Source: Exobasidium rhododendri
Lineage: Eukaryota > Basidiomycota > Exobasidiomycetes > Exobasidiales > Exobasidiaceae
Assembly: GCA_026210745.1 (NCBI GenBank)
Contig: CP110631.1
Span: 4,526,001-4,590,000, forward strand
Direction of reading: 5' to 3'
Length of the DNA stretch: 64,000 nt
Shown one piece after another: positions 54,046 to 63,806 of this stretch; positions within the stretch are counted from its first letter, which is position 1, and each line of letters opens with the position of its first letter. The notes below the pieces were generated by a model. That model did no database searches and had not been told where the DNA came from. It saw only the letters and a list, made by a program, of their open reading frames with translations. Position numbers and translations under genes: made by a program.

Positions 54046-54540
54046 TCATCACTACTCTTCTTGTCCGACTAAGGCAGCCCCTCTACTGGACGTGATCAAC
54101 AGTAACAATTATACCTACAATTGCGAATCTCCTCCCTCGCGTGTCGATGATTCTCTATATAATACCCCTCGGAGGACCTATCTATAAATCAACTAGTCCC
54201 GTACACCTCCTACAAATGCTTTTCGATAGACCCTGACGTCTGTCTTCAGAAGAAGAAGCCCGGGTGCACCCTGTTAGTCGCTGGAAATCAGCAGGTACCA
54301 GGACTTGGCATCGGGGTCTGTCAGATCGTCATAATTTGCCTGTTGAATCCCCGCGCCTTCCATGAACACATTCGATTTGAGAATTGCTAACCCATTACGT
54401 AGTAAGAAGCCCCGATAAAAGAAGGAGACGTACGGGCTGCATTCATGCGGGCTGTGTCTGTGCAAGGAGAGGGCTGGGTGGAGCGCGGCTGTTGCTGCTT
54501 ATTTATTATGCTAATCAAAGTAGTAAAAGCCACTATGATA
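54046..54540. other. Interval between the sugar transporter and the transposon
   Basis: A 495-bp interval. Most of it is unassigned 3' sequence; a possible 41-codon gene on the minus strand (54274-54446) is listed separately. The target-site TA of the transposon is at 54539-54540. Confidence 0.4.
54274..54446 (-). CDS. Possible very small protein of 41 residues, unrecognised
   Basis: Tentative complement(join(54274..54386, 54434..54446)): 41 residues starting MNAAPILKSNVFMEG and ending SWYLLISSD, with a 47-nt intron (GTACGT donor, GGGTTAG acceptor, phase preserved). The segment AGIQQANYDDLTDPDAKSW has a natural protein composition rather than that of a chance frame. I do not recognise the family. 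Reading through the intron as a single frame is also possible (54274-54465) but starts in a less protein-like segment. The transposon lies about 95 bp upstream of this start, in what would be its promoter. Confidence 0.3.
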
Positions 54541-54572
54541 CAGTAGAACCTCCGAGTTTTAATACGATTTGT

Positions 54573-54616
54573 CTTAATAACCCCCCAATGTTAATGAAAA
54601 CAGCCCGGTCCCCGAT
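54573..54616. repeat. Subterminal direct repeat, left copy
   Basis: CTTAATAACCCCCC followed by a related GTTAATGAAAAC..GGTCC stretch. It recurs in the same orientation at 56369-56411, inside the right end of the transposon, at roughly 80% similarity. Confidence 0.7.
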
Positions 54617-54704
54617 TTGGACCTATGGAAATACTAAGAACCTCTCAGACCTAATTCCTAATGCAATTCGAAGAATTTTTAAGCCTGATATTAAGACTGG
54701 GAGG

Positions 54705-54767
54705 TTACACGTGGGAGTGACTTGGCTACACGTGGGAGTGACTTGATTACACGTGGAAGTAACTTGT
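54705..54767. repeat. Three tandem 21-bp units containing CACGTG
   Basis: Units at 54705-54725, 54726-54746 and 54747-54767, each YTACACGTGGRAGTRACTTGN in pattern. The transposase stop codon (54747-54749) starts the third unit, so the last codons of the gene are repeated twice downstream of it in the non-coding tail. Confidence 0.92.
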
Positions 54768-56306
54768 AATCTTTTTCTGCTTACTTTTTTGTATTTCTTG
54801 TATTTCAAGTGTCTTACGACTTCTTTTAAGTGTTCTTATCAATGATATCTGACCTTCAAATGTATCTGCTTCTTCAATGTATTTCATGTAGGTATTGAGA
54901 CCGCCAATTGCAGCAGATATTGTAATGCGATCCGGCATAGCAATATCATCTTCTTCAATATCTTTTTCGAATTGTAGTGATTCAATGATTTCAATATTGC
55001 TTGGAACAGGAAATTCAATGTGTTCTATTTCTTCTAGTTCTTGTAATGAAATTGGGTTCTTGTATCTCAGCTCTCGTAGTAGACTCTTGTTTTCTATAGC
55101 TAAGCGTTCCAATTCTTCAATACAGAAGTCTAAATCCATTGAATTTGAACAAAGAGCTGACGCGTCTTGTATTGACCGAATACCACAATGGCGCCAGCAA
55201 TTTGCTATTGTATCTTCCTTTATTGTATCCCAGCTGTCAATAGCAATTTGTATTGCTTCATACAAGTCGATCTTCCAATCCCGAAATGTACCATTATCAT
55301 AATGAAACAATAGCATTTTATTGTAGCTCTTCCGATAGTAAGCCTTCCAAGTCCTAATGATACCTGCATCACACGGTTGTATCTTGGAAGTTGTATTGGG
55401 TGGTAATAGCAGTATTGTTGTATTCTTCAATACCACACCGTCAAGCTTATGACTAGGGCAATTGTCCATAATCAATAGAACTTTCCGGCCGCGCATATTG
55501 TTATCGAAATCTAAGATCCATTCTTGAAATAAAGTTGAAGTCATCCATGCAGTAGCGTTATTTCTGTATTTGATCCCGTGCGATTCAATATTGACGTTTT
55601 TAAATGCACGAGGCTTTCTGTATTTACCAATGATTAACAGCGGGCGCTTATCTGTTCCAGTTTCATTACAACATAGGACAGCCGTAATGCGATCTTTGAC
55701 CTTTTTCTTACCCTGCAATACAACATTTGCTAGACTCCAATCTTGTTGTAATCTGAAATTTAAACCAGTCTCGTCCATATTGTAAACATCTTCGGGTTTG
55801 TATTTATCCAACGCGTCTCTTAGCGCCGGAAGTTGTAACTCTAATTCAGTTTCATTAACATCTCCGCTTTCTCCATGCGCTATTCTTTTTACCAATTTGT
55901 ATCTAGACTTGAATTTACTAATCCAACCATTTGACCAACCGTCGGACTTTTCCTTACTTGAGTCGACGCCTGGATACAGTAAGATCATGAATTCTGCAGC
56001 TTTGGTTTTAATGACATCTGAAGTCACTGCAATATTGCCCGTTGCAAGATTTATCCATTCTGTTAATGCTTCTTCAAGCTTTGGGTACTGAACTTCGCGA
56101 TTCACTTTAAAATCTTTTGTATTTGATTCTTTTTTTGTATTGAGCCATTTGTCAGAGGCGGCAAGAGTGTAAGAGATTAACCCCTGCGACACTACAATGC
56201 TATGCTGTGTCTTCAGCCAGTGAGCAAGCGCCTTTTGACTCTGGCCAGGATGATCAACATTATGCTGGCATAGAGCCCGACGTTGGCTGTTAGAAAGATG
56301 GGGCAT
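54747..56306 (-). CDS. Transposase, pogo/Tigger type (CENP-B HTH plus DDE domain)
   Basis: A continuous 519-residue frame. It would cut out and paste the element it lies in. Residues of about 5-60 form a psq-type helix-turn-helix (SQRRALCQHNVDHPGQSQKAL), about 70-140 a CENP-B-type DNA-binding helix-turn-helix (W.NGWISKFKSRY), and about 165-330 the DDE catalytic domain. The three acidic residues are seen as D178 (YNMDETG), D281 (LIMDNCPSH) and D313 (IQPCDAG), spaced as in pogo-like enzymes. The tail is charged and ends in KKITSYFHV. The frame has no stop or shift, so activity is possible. No intron. Codon use is AT-richer than in host genes, as expected for a mobile gene. Confidence 0.93.
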   Translation of the reverse strand: MPHLSNSQRRALCQHNVDHPGQSQKALAHWLKTQHSIVVSQGLISYTLAASDKWLNTKKESNTKDFKVNREVQYPKLEEALTEWINLATGNIAVTSDVIKTKAAEFMILLYPGVDSSKEKSDGWSNGWISKFKSRYKLVKRIAHGESGDVNETELELQLPALRDALDKYKPEDVYNMDETGLNFRLQQDWSLANVVLQGKKKVKDRITAVLCCNETGTDKRPLLIIGKYRKPRAFKNVNIESHGIKYRNNATAWMTSTLFQEWILDFDNNMRGRKVLLIMDNCPSHKLDGVVLKNTTILLLPPNTTSKIQPCDAGIIRTWKAYYRKSYNKMLLFHYDNGTFRDWKIDLYEAIQIAIDSWDTIKEDTIANCWRHCGIRSIQDASALCSNSMDLDFCIEELERLAIENKSLLRELRYKNPISLQELEEIEHIEFPVPSNIEIIESLQFEKDIEEDDIAMPDRITISAAIGGLNTYMKYIEEADTFEGQISLIRTLKRSRKTLEIQEIQKSKQKKITSYFHV

Positions 56307-56368
56307 AATGAGTCACAAATGGTGGTCAGAAGAGAGGAATGGTGAATTTTGAGAATCGAACTTTCACA

Positions 56369-56411
56369 CTTAATAACCCCCCATAGTTAATAGAAAAGGG
56401 CTGGTCCCGCT
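56369..56411. repeat. Subterminal direct repeat, right copy
   Basis: Partner of 54573-54616. It is in the same orientation, whereas the terminal repeats are inverted, so the ends of the element are not simple mirror images. Confidence 0.7.
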
Positions 56412-56437
56412 TGTATTAGAACTGGGAGGTTCTACTG

Positions 56438-57061
56438 TAGAAGTTATGGTCCTTAAACTATAAAGTTTTGTATACGATTAAGAGGGAGGTAGAGTTGGGC
56501 AGCACATGGGCGAGAATGAATTGAAGAGAAGGAAAGAAGAAATTCCGTGTTCTCGACGAAATAAAACCCTCTGAGATGTCCCTCGCAAATCTATTCGCTT
56601 CTCGTATTGAATGACGTAGCGAGACTTAAGCATCGTATTTCGTTTTCATTTTCTTTTATAATCTAACAGCACCGGCCCAGAGGAAAAGAAGGAAGGCATG
56701 GAAAAAGACATATGTCATCGTTCAAAGATGCAAAGTTACCTAGCGCGGCTCTTGACCCTCCGATTTTTCAGAAATAACACACACCTCTCTCTATTCGGGG
56801 GAATTGCGAAAAGGGAAAATTTCAAAGGCGGAGGGGAAGAAAAGAAAACACACTCAACTTAACCTGTATGTAACGACGAAATACAGGCCACAAAGGGACG
56901 AAAAGGAAAGACCGAGTCCTGAAGCAGTATATATTGATTAGCACAGCCAGAAGTCTCTCCCTCTCTTCCTTTCTCTCCACTACCTGCTTATCCCGATCTA
57001 CCTTCAAGTTTACCTCCTCAAGTTCTTCCTTAGCACCACCAACAAGTAAGAAGTAGTCATA
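56438..57061. promoter_or_regulatory. Upstream region of the MARVEL-like gene
   Basis: A 624-bp stretch between the transposon end and the next gene, with AT-rich and CT-rich tracts (CTCTCCCTCTCTTCC near 56960). No gene was found. Confidence 0.35.
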
Positions 57062-57661
57062 ATGGTCGACGCATCTTCTCATATCCGACGCGGGTGAGTC
57101 TTCTTCGAGTCTTGTCTTGTCTGATTGTAGCGAAGAGCATGGAGACTAACTCTGCTTTCCTGCTTCGTATTCTGTCCCGCTTGTAGACACCCCATTGTCT
57201 TTGGTCTCTTGGCCCTTTTCTCTTTTGTTGTCGCCGTCATTGCCTCGACATTGGTCACTGACTTCAACAAGCACAACAACGCTCAAAAGTCGTCCATTAC
57301 TGGATCCGTTCGATTTTTGCTCTTCACTGGTTGGTGGACCTTTGCATTCTCTATCGTCTACCTTGCTCTATTCTTGACCGGAAAGGGAGGTGCTTTCACT
57401 TCAATTGCTGGACATGGAATCTGGATCGCTTTGACTTGGTTGTTCTTCTTGGCTGGTGCAGGTGCCATCACAGCTTCCATGGGAGGTGCACAGAACTGTG
57501 GTAAATCTGATCTGCTATACTGCACAAGCATGGAATCGCTAATGGCCTTTAGTTGGATTTCATGGATTCTCCTCACCCTGATGCTCATCATCGTTGCTGG
57601 TATCGGAGGCACTGCTTTCCGAGGGGGACGCAATCTCAAGGAAGGCTTGAGCAGCGCTTAA
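57062..57661 (+). CDS. Four-span MARVEL-like membrane protein
   Basis: Predicted join 57062..57093, 57187..57661, 168 residues. Four hydrophobic segments are seen: about 12-31 (IVFGLLALFSFVVAVIAS), 50-70 (FLLFTGWWTFAFSIVYLALF), 82-103 (GIWIALTWLFFLAGAGAITAS) and 127-150 (SWISWILLTLMLIIVAGIGG). This spacing, the charged loop GKGGAFTS, and two Cys in the second external loop (NCGKSDLLYC) fit fungal MARVEL-domain proteins, which sit in plasma-membrane or vesicle membranes. The first exon encodes only the 11-residue cytosolic start. Precise role unknown. Confidence 0.82.
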
Positions 57662-58002
57662 ATGTCGTTGCAGCTCGCACTTTCGTACCGTCATATACAA
57701 TCGATCGCTGATATTCACTTTGTCGCATCGACCCGCTACATCTCTCAGTCTGTCCACAAGGCTCCCTCCTACCTTGCACTGTCACACGAAGTAGTCCCAT
57801 TCCCCCCTTTTTTCCCATTTTCATCTATTAAGTATAGCTCGAATAATTATAATCACCAGATACCACATCATATCGCATCGTTCACCATGAGAATATGATC
57901 AAAGGGCAGGGGAAAGTGCCTTACCAGGTGTGGAGAGACTAATTACAGTCAGGTCAGGGCGCAGAGAAGGGTAAACGTCATACATTGATGTCCTTCGTCT
58001 GA
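57662..58002. other. Convergent intergenic gap
   Basis: A 341-bp stretch containing the 3' ends of the MARVEL-like and Q-rich genes, AT-rich at about 57825-57880. Nothing else seen. Confidence 0.35.
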
Positions 58003-58129
58003 CTACCAAACGGCGGAAGACGAATCGTAAGGACGATACGACGATTGCCTCAAGGTGTTGTTGCTAGCGCCGCCTCTGCCATTACTACTACCATGAGTTT
58101 GCTGACCCTCTTCACGTTGTTGTTGCTCG

Positions 58130-58169
<40 letters not shown>

Positions 58170-61100
58170 GCTGAGAGGAAGCTTGAGCACTCTGCTGCTG
58201 GTGGAACGGTTTCGCCCCTGCGTGCAGCATGGTCAGGTTTGCCGCTGAGGGTATAAAGTTCTGACGATGGACCGACCCACCACGCATGGATCCCGTGGAA
58301 GTGGGGTTGAAGTGCGAGCTTGAAGATGATATCCGGGTGTGATGCGGGGCCTGAGGGCTCATCATCATATTGTACGATCCTGAGGGTGCCACATGCTGCG
58401 AGAGATGGTGCTGCTGCTGCTGCTGTTGAGAATACGACGGTCCGTAGAGATAAGTGCCGCCCCCCGGATTGTCGATAGGCCATCCTGCAGTGGAGCTTCC
58501 CATCGCCGCCCTGCTTGGGCTCATCGGATTTCCTCGATACGGACCATATGCATTCACACTACTAGCAGAGGTGTACGTAGACTCCATGAACGGCGTCGCT
58601 TGGTGCTGTCTCTGTTGATGGTGGCCGTAGTTGGTGCGTTGGTGTCCGTTGTACAGAGCAGTCTGCTCAGACGGAGGATAATCTTGGACAGGACTGGGGT
58701 ATGAGTACGAATGAAAGCCAGCAGCAGAGTTCGACAAGGTACCACTGAGTCGTTGCTGTTGCTGTTGCTGTTGCTGGTGGTGGTGCTGATGCCCCTCTTT
58801 AGGGTGCATCTGGACGGGAGCGGGCGATCGACTATCTGTCTTGGACACCGACGTCGCGCTCGATTCATCATCAGACACCTTAGTGGGGGGACTCGATTTC
58901 AAAGTAGAAGGGGTTGAATATTCCTCTGAAGCATGCATCTTGTCACTACTCGTCGTCAAGGAAGAGTATCCCCTTATACTGTTTCGTTGATCGATGGACT
59001 TTTGATCGGTGGTGTTGATCCCGACGTCATGATACTGCGCACTCGCTCCCTCGTCAGCCTTGAGGTCTTGCATGCTCATCGTCATCGTCGAAGGAAGTTC
59101 GTCGACAATCCCACGCAACGAGTTTTGCATCGGCACTGGCTCTTTCCCATTGTCGACGGATGGCAAGGCCCAAACGTTCTTTATGTGGTCCTGATCCTGA
59201 TCCTGAAGCACTCGAGTCCTTTCCGGAGAGTCTAAACCAGCAAATGTCAACGAATTTTGACCCCAAGTTGAAGCCACTTGGTTGGGTGAGGGGAGCATGT
59301 TTGTGGCGGTCGCTGCTGTCCCTGCCGTCATTGTCGGTGTCGAGACGGGGAGGGAGACGACCGCCCCCTCAGAATCGATCTCACTCGTGACCATGAAGCT
59401 TACGGGCGAAGGCGTTGACCTCTTCCTCGCACCCACAGAAGGAGCAAAGCCCACCACACCCGCGGTATCTCTCGCCACATCACCAAGCCTCAGGTAATCC
59501 ACCCCAAACGCTTTCTCCGGTGTTCTGCTGGGCAAAAGTTGCGACGATGTGCTTGGGATGGACCGATTAGCCGATGAAGCGGAAGAGGCGTTGGGTCGCC
59601 CCTGAACTTTGTCTGCTGGCATTTCTTTCTCTGCGCCGATCACCGATGCAGGCATCTTGACAGTAGGCTTTGCTGCTCTACCGACTACACTGTGACCTTC
59701 CACTCGTGGCCTCACATCCAGTCTTGTCGTCGGTATGCTTACGTTGGTAATAATGATCCCTTTCCGGTACTTTTTAGGGAAGAATTGATCATCTCTGGAC
59801 AGCGTTCGACTGGATAGAGTCACGATGGGAGGTTCCCAAGTGAGAAGGTAGACAGGGCGAGGAATCGCTGCATCATTCTTAAAGCTGGCCACCCGCATTG
59901 CTTGCGCCTTTATCAGATGACGTGGCAGGCGAATCGGAGCAGTAGACGATCCTAGCTTGATCTTGAACCGATTCCAGACAGGCGGTGGGTCAAATAGTAC
60001 TTCTGATCTTGAAGAAGGCTCTTCCTTTTCGCTCTCGATGACTACTACTCTGTTATTTGTCGCTTTGAGCACACCGATCTGTGCGGTAGATTGACCTTGC
60101 CTTGCTTGTCTTTGCTTATCTTCTGCTTTCTGCAGTCGAGCTGCACCAGCGTCGGTGGGAGCTACAATCTCAACACGAGGTCCTCGACCAGCGGGCAGCT
60201 TGACGAGAGGCTTCACTGAGGCTGCTGCAGCCCTCGCCTCCGCCTTGACACCGGCTCTGGGCCCCGTGGGGATCCTGGCCTCTGCTGTATTGGGTAGCGT
60301 AGGAGTCGAGTCTTTGATTCGGTCGATGACGACGTCGAAGCCTTCCATCCCAGTCGAGGAGGCCAGATCTTGCTGCCTGTTCGAAGCGAGCGCTGATTTG
60401 GAAGACGGGGACTTGGCATTCGTAGGAGACCGTGCGGGTGGGGTTCTCTGCAGTAGTGTGAGCTGCTGCGGGGAAGTCTCCAGTGGCACGGGCCGAACAT
60501 CTCTAAAGGCGTGGGAGTCATTCTCCACCTCGCTTGCCGGTCCGGATGGCGCAACCGTAGAGACAGGTGCAACCAATGCTTTCCCTCTGCGCCACGAAGT
60601 TGCTTCCTCACTAGCAGAGAGTATGCTGGGCGCACTCTGTTGTGTGGGTCGAAGTGCTGCTGCCCTTTGATTTGTCGTCTTTATTTGTTGAGCCGCTTCG
60701 ACATCGAGCAGCTCATTGCGAGATCTCCATCGTTCTCCTTGCTCTTTCGTCACCAAAGTCGCTACAGCTGACGCTTCCACTTCTTGCTGCCTCGCTTCCT
60801 CTGCTTTCAGTCTCAATCTCTCCTGCTGCACTTCTTGCTCCTTTCTCCTCTTTAAGCTTTCCACCTCCTCGGCGGCATGTCGAATCTGCTCTTCGATTGC
60901 AGCTGCCTTTGCCATTGCTCTCTCCTTCTCTGCCGTCCTTTTGTCTTCTTCTTCCTGACGTCTCTTCCGAGCCCTTTCAGCAGCGGAATGCATCTCTTCA
61001 CGCTGGAGATCTCCTGTAGCTACTATCGGTCTTGGGGCCTTCTGTACATCTTCCCGCCTTAATAGAGGAGCTGGCGCGGGTGCTGCTTCCACGGGGCTTG

Positions 61101-63012
61101 CGAGCTTCTGTCCATACGGCAAAGACTGAGCTGACAGAGATGGCATGTCTCCACTCGTACCAACTTTGTCCCAAGGACGAGACACACTACTATGACTCGC
61201 GTTGACATCACTTGAGGCAAAATTAGCGGCCAAATGAGGTGGTAAGGCTCTTTCGCTTCCGATGTTCTTTGTGGCGGTGATCGCAGCATTCGTCGTTGCC
61301 GCCTCCCTGCTCTTCTGATTTGCCAGATGTGGTGGCGGTGGTGGCTGCGGCTGCGGCTGCTGGTGCGCCTGCGATTTAGGCTGGGCTGGCTGATCTGCAA
61401 CGATCGGAGGAGACGCAATAGCATCTCCACTAGCGGGGACAGCTTTGACTGCGCTTGGAGACGGCATCGTTACTGGCTTTGGAGCATCTGGATTCAAGGA
61501 GACGTGGCGCTGAGCTAGGGGTCCCCAAGCTCGAGCAGACGCAGGCGTGGATGCAGTAGAAATATTCTGAGGCGGAGCATGGTGTCCGTCCTCTTCTCTT
61601 TCTCTATTCCGGTAAAAGGATCGACCTTCTCGATGTGATTGATTCCTGTCCATCGCGGAGGTGTCCAAAGAGATGCTGTCCACACTTCTGATCTCCAGCT
61701 TGTTGCTGCTGGCTCGTGAATTGTAGAGTTTCGTAGGCGCAGGATCTTGCGCAGGTGGTAGGGGTGAAGCGATTGGCTGTCGAGGTGCCACGATTGCATG
61801 ACTAGGAGCAGCAGAAGTAGTCGGTGATGCAACATCGGACGCTCTTGGAGGCCAACTTCGATCGTGACCGACATCCTTGAATCTTTCCTCTTTGCTCACA
61901 GGCTCACCAAACTCATCCTTCTTTACTGCCACCTTGTATTGCGTACCATCACCAAATTGCATCACTTCGTCTAGATCGTCCTCATCGTCCATCTCGTCCC
62001 AGTGGTTTCCAGTGCCTAGAGACGTACCTCTGTACCTTTCCAACTGTTGCAGTACCTGCTCTGCTTTGGCAGCTACCTCTGCTGCTGCTGCCTTTTCCCT
62101 TTTTTCGGCTTCTTGCTTCGCTTTAGCTGCTTCTGCAGCTGTTGGAAAATCGGATGCTAGAGTGGATCGAGTAGCTCCCTCTGCCCTTACCTTTGCCCAG
62201 GGAGCTTTATTGGAGCTTGCTACTGGTGTGGCTGTAATCGAAGGAGCCAGTGATCGACCACTGGCAGCCAAAGCTGTGTTCTTCAGACCCGGACTACCTT
62301 TACTATGCGGCGACGTTGATCTGTTGACACTGCCACTCGTCAGGGCCGTTACCAATCTTGGCGAAGCAGCGACTGTGGCGCCAGGATTGCTCGCTATTTT
62401 GCTGTTACCATTAGTTGAGCTTGCACCAGTCGTGGCAGAGGTGCTAACGCCAGGACTGGAAGGTAGAGGATCCGTACTGACTGCTGCTAAACCAGGAGAG
62501 AGAGCTGAAGGAGTTACTTGACCCCACCCCACTGGCTGAGTCTTCGCACTCGTCGATAATTTCACTGAACTAAGTCGAGAGGAAGAATTGATGGTCGAAA
62601 GTCGACTTGTAGACTGCACCGTGCTTAATTTGTTGGGTGTGGGCGCTGCCACCGCTTGTAGTGTTGGACTGGCTTTCTCCAAAAATCGCCGATTGACGTT
62701 CAGCGAAGTAAATTTCTTCTGAGCTGCCGGTGTCATCCCAAGGCCAGCAGCAATTGCAGCAACTGTTCGAGGCGACGCAATGGAATCTTCCTCTGCCATT
62801 CCATTGCTACTATCCACCTTCTCCATTCTAAGACTATCTAGTGCAGTCTCACCATCTTCATCTGCTGCAACCCCATTGAGATCAGCATCCCCTTCTGCTA
62901 CGCCCGACTTTGGAATATTTGCGATCACGTCCGCCAGAACAAGTTCATCAGTTCCATCATTGTTATTGGGGACACTGCTGCTACTGCTTTCCTGATGGAG
63001 CTCTGTGTCCAT
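58003..63012 (-). CDS. Large Gln/Ser-rich conserved fungal protein, unrecognised
   Basis: An intronless frame of 1669 residues. I cannot name the family. Ordered-looking islands are NRRFLEKASPTLQ (about 107), APWAKVRAE, the coiled segment TAAEAAKAKQEAEKREK and DEVMQFGDGTQYKVAV with PVSKEERFKDVGHDRSWPP (about 340-385), a long charged coiled coil at about 680-760 and a compact block at about 1015-1110 (VWNRFKIKLGSSTAPIRLPRHLI, then YLLTWEPPIVTLSSRTLSRDDQFFP). The rest is Ser/Ala/Pro low complexity, ending in a Gln-rich tail of about 250 residues. The blocks occur in conserved order, so a real protein is certain; the Gln-rich end suggests a regulatory or RNA-granule role, which is inference. Confidence 0.8.
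58127..58172. repeat. Trinucleotide (TTG/CAA) repeat coding for polyglutamine
   Basis: About 15 near-perfect TTG units on the + strand encode a Gln run near the C-terminus of the 1669-residue protein. Smaller CTG/TTG runs recur at about 58412-58430 and 58753-58775. Repeat number is likely to vary between strains. Confidence 0.85.
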
Positions 63013-63806
63013 CCTTGTCTTTCCAGTGCGCTTCTCAGATCAATCACGCTTGCATTGAGAGGAGGGTGGAACACCTTTAGATCTGTTGTACGGCGTCTGC
63101 TTTTGCACTTTCGAGCCCAAGGTCGATAAGGAAGATGAAACAGAAGAGAAGAACAAAGAAAGAAGGACGATAGGTCAGCAATATGCCACTGTGCACTTGA
63201 TCTGAATCACTGTTCAGAGACCAGCTAGCATCACCTTCGTGACAAGCTTAAGGAAGAGCGTTCTCTGAATGCAATCCCCACACATCTATCGGCCGACATT
63301 TTTCCTTTCGAAAGCCCCTTGCCACCAGCCATCTCTTGTCTCTCTCCCTTTGAAGTCGTAGTCCAATCACACTCACAGTTTAGACGTCTTCCTGCTGTGA
63401 ATCGCCGTGCAGTGCAAACTGCGGACGTCAATGCGATGGCGATGTCTAGCTGAGCAAATCGGGCTGATTTTGTGTCTCAGTAGCGGGCCCTCTTGCGCGC
63501 GTATCAAAAACCAAAAAAAAAAAAGAGAAGGAAAACAAGGATTAGGAGAGGAGAGGAGGGGGTGATGGGGATATACTGTACGTTACCTTTTTTCTTAATT
63601 CAGCGAGAAGAAACCTTACACTAGTCGGTAATTTGATTAATAAAGTATAGTTAACATTGAATGATGGATGTCGAAATCTCGACAGTGCGAAGAAACAAAT
63701 ACCCCGCAAGTCCCGTCTTTCCAGATGGGCACCGTCCTTTCCCCCTCCTGTAGTTCTCAGTAAAAGGACAAAGTAGAACACTACTGAAAGCGGTAAAGTG
63801 GGGACC
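63013..63806. promoter_or_regulatory. Divergent promoter, Q-rich protein / PIG-X-like gene
   Basis: A 794-bp region with an A-run (63512-63523) and a GA-rich patch (63524-63562). Short frames overlap on both strands without recognisable content. No RNA gene seen. Confidence 0.35.

Larger units (their letters stand above)
54541..56437 (-). mobile_element. Pogo/Tigger-type DNA transposon (Tc1/mariner superfamily), apparently intact
   Basis: The 1897-bp element begins and ends with 25-bp inverted repeats, 54541-54565 and 56413-56437, that match at 23 of 25 positions and start with CAGTAGAACCTCC. It is flanked by the dinucleotide TA on both sides (54539-54540 and 56438-56439), the target duplication of this superfamily. 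It contains one uninterrupted transposase gene on the minus strand and is visibly more AT-rich than its surroundings. It lies between the sugar transporter and the MARVEL-like gene and breaks no recognised gene. Confidence 0.92.

Noticed and set aside
61877-62521. 214-codon frame opposite the Q-rich protein
   Set aside because: It is Ser/Ala/Leu low complexity mirroring the opposite coding strand; no start context or family.
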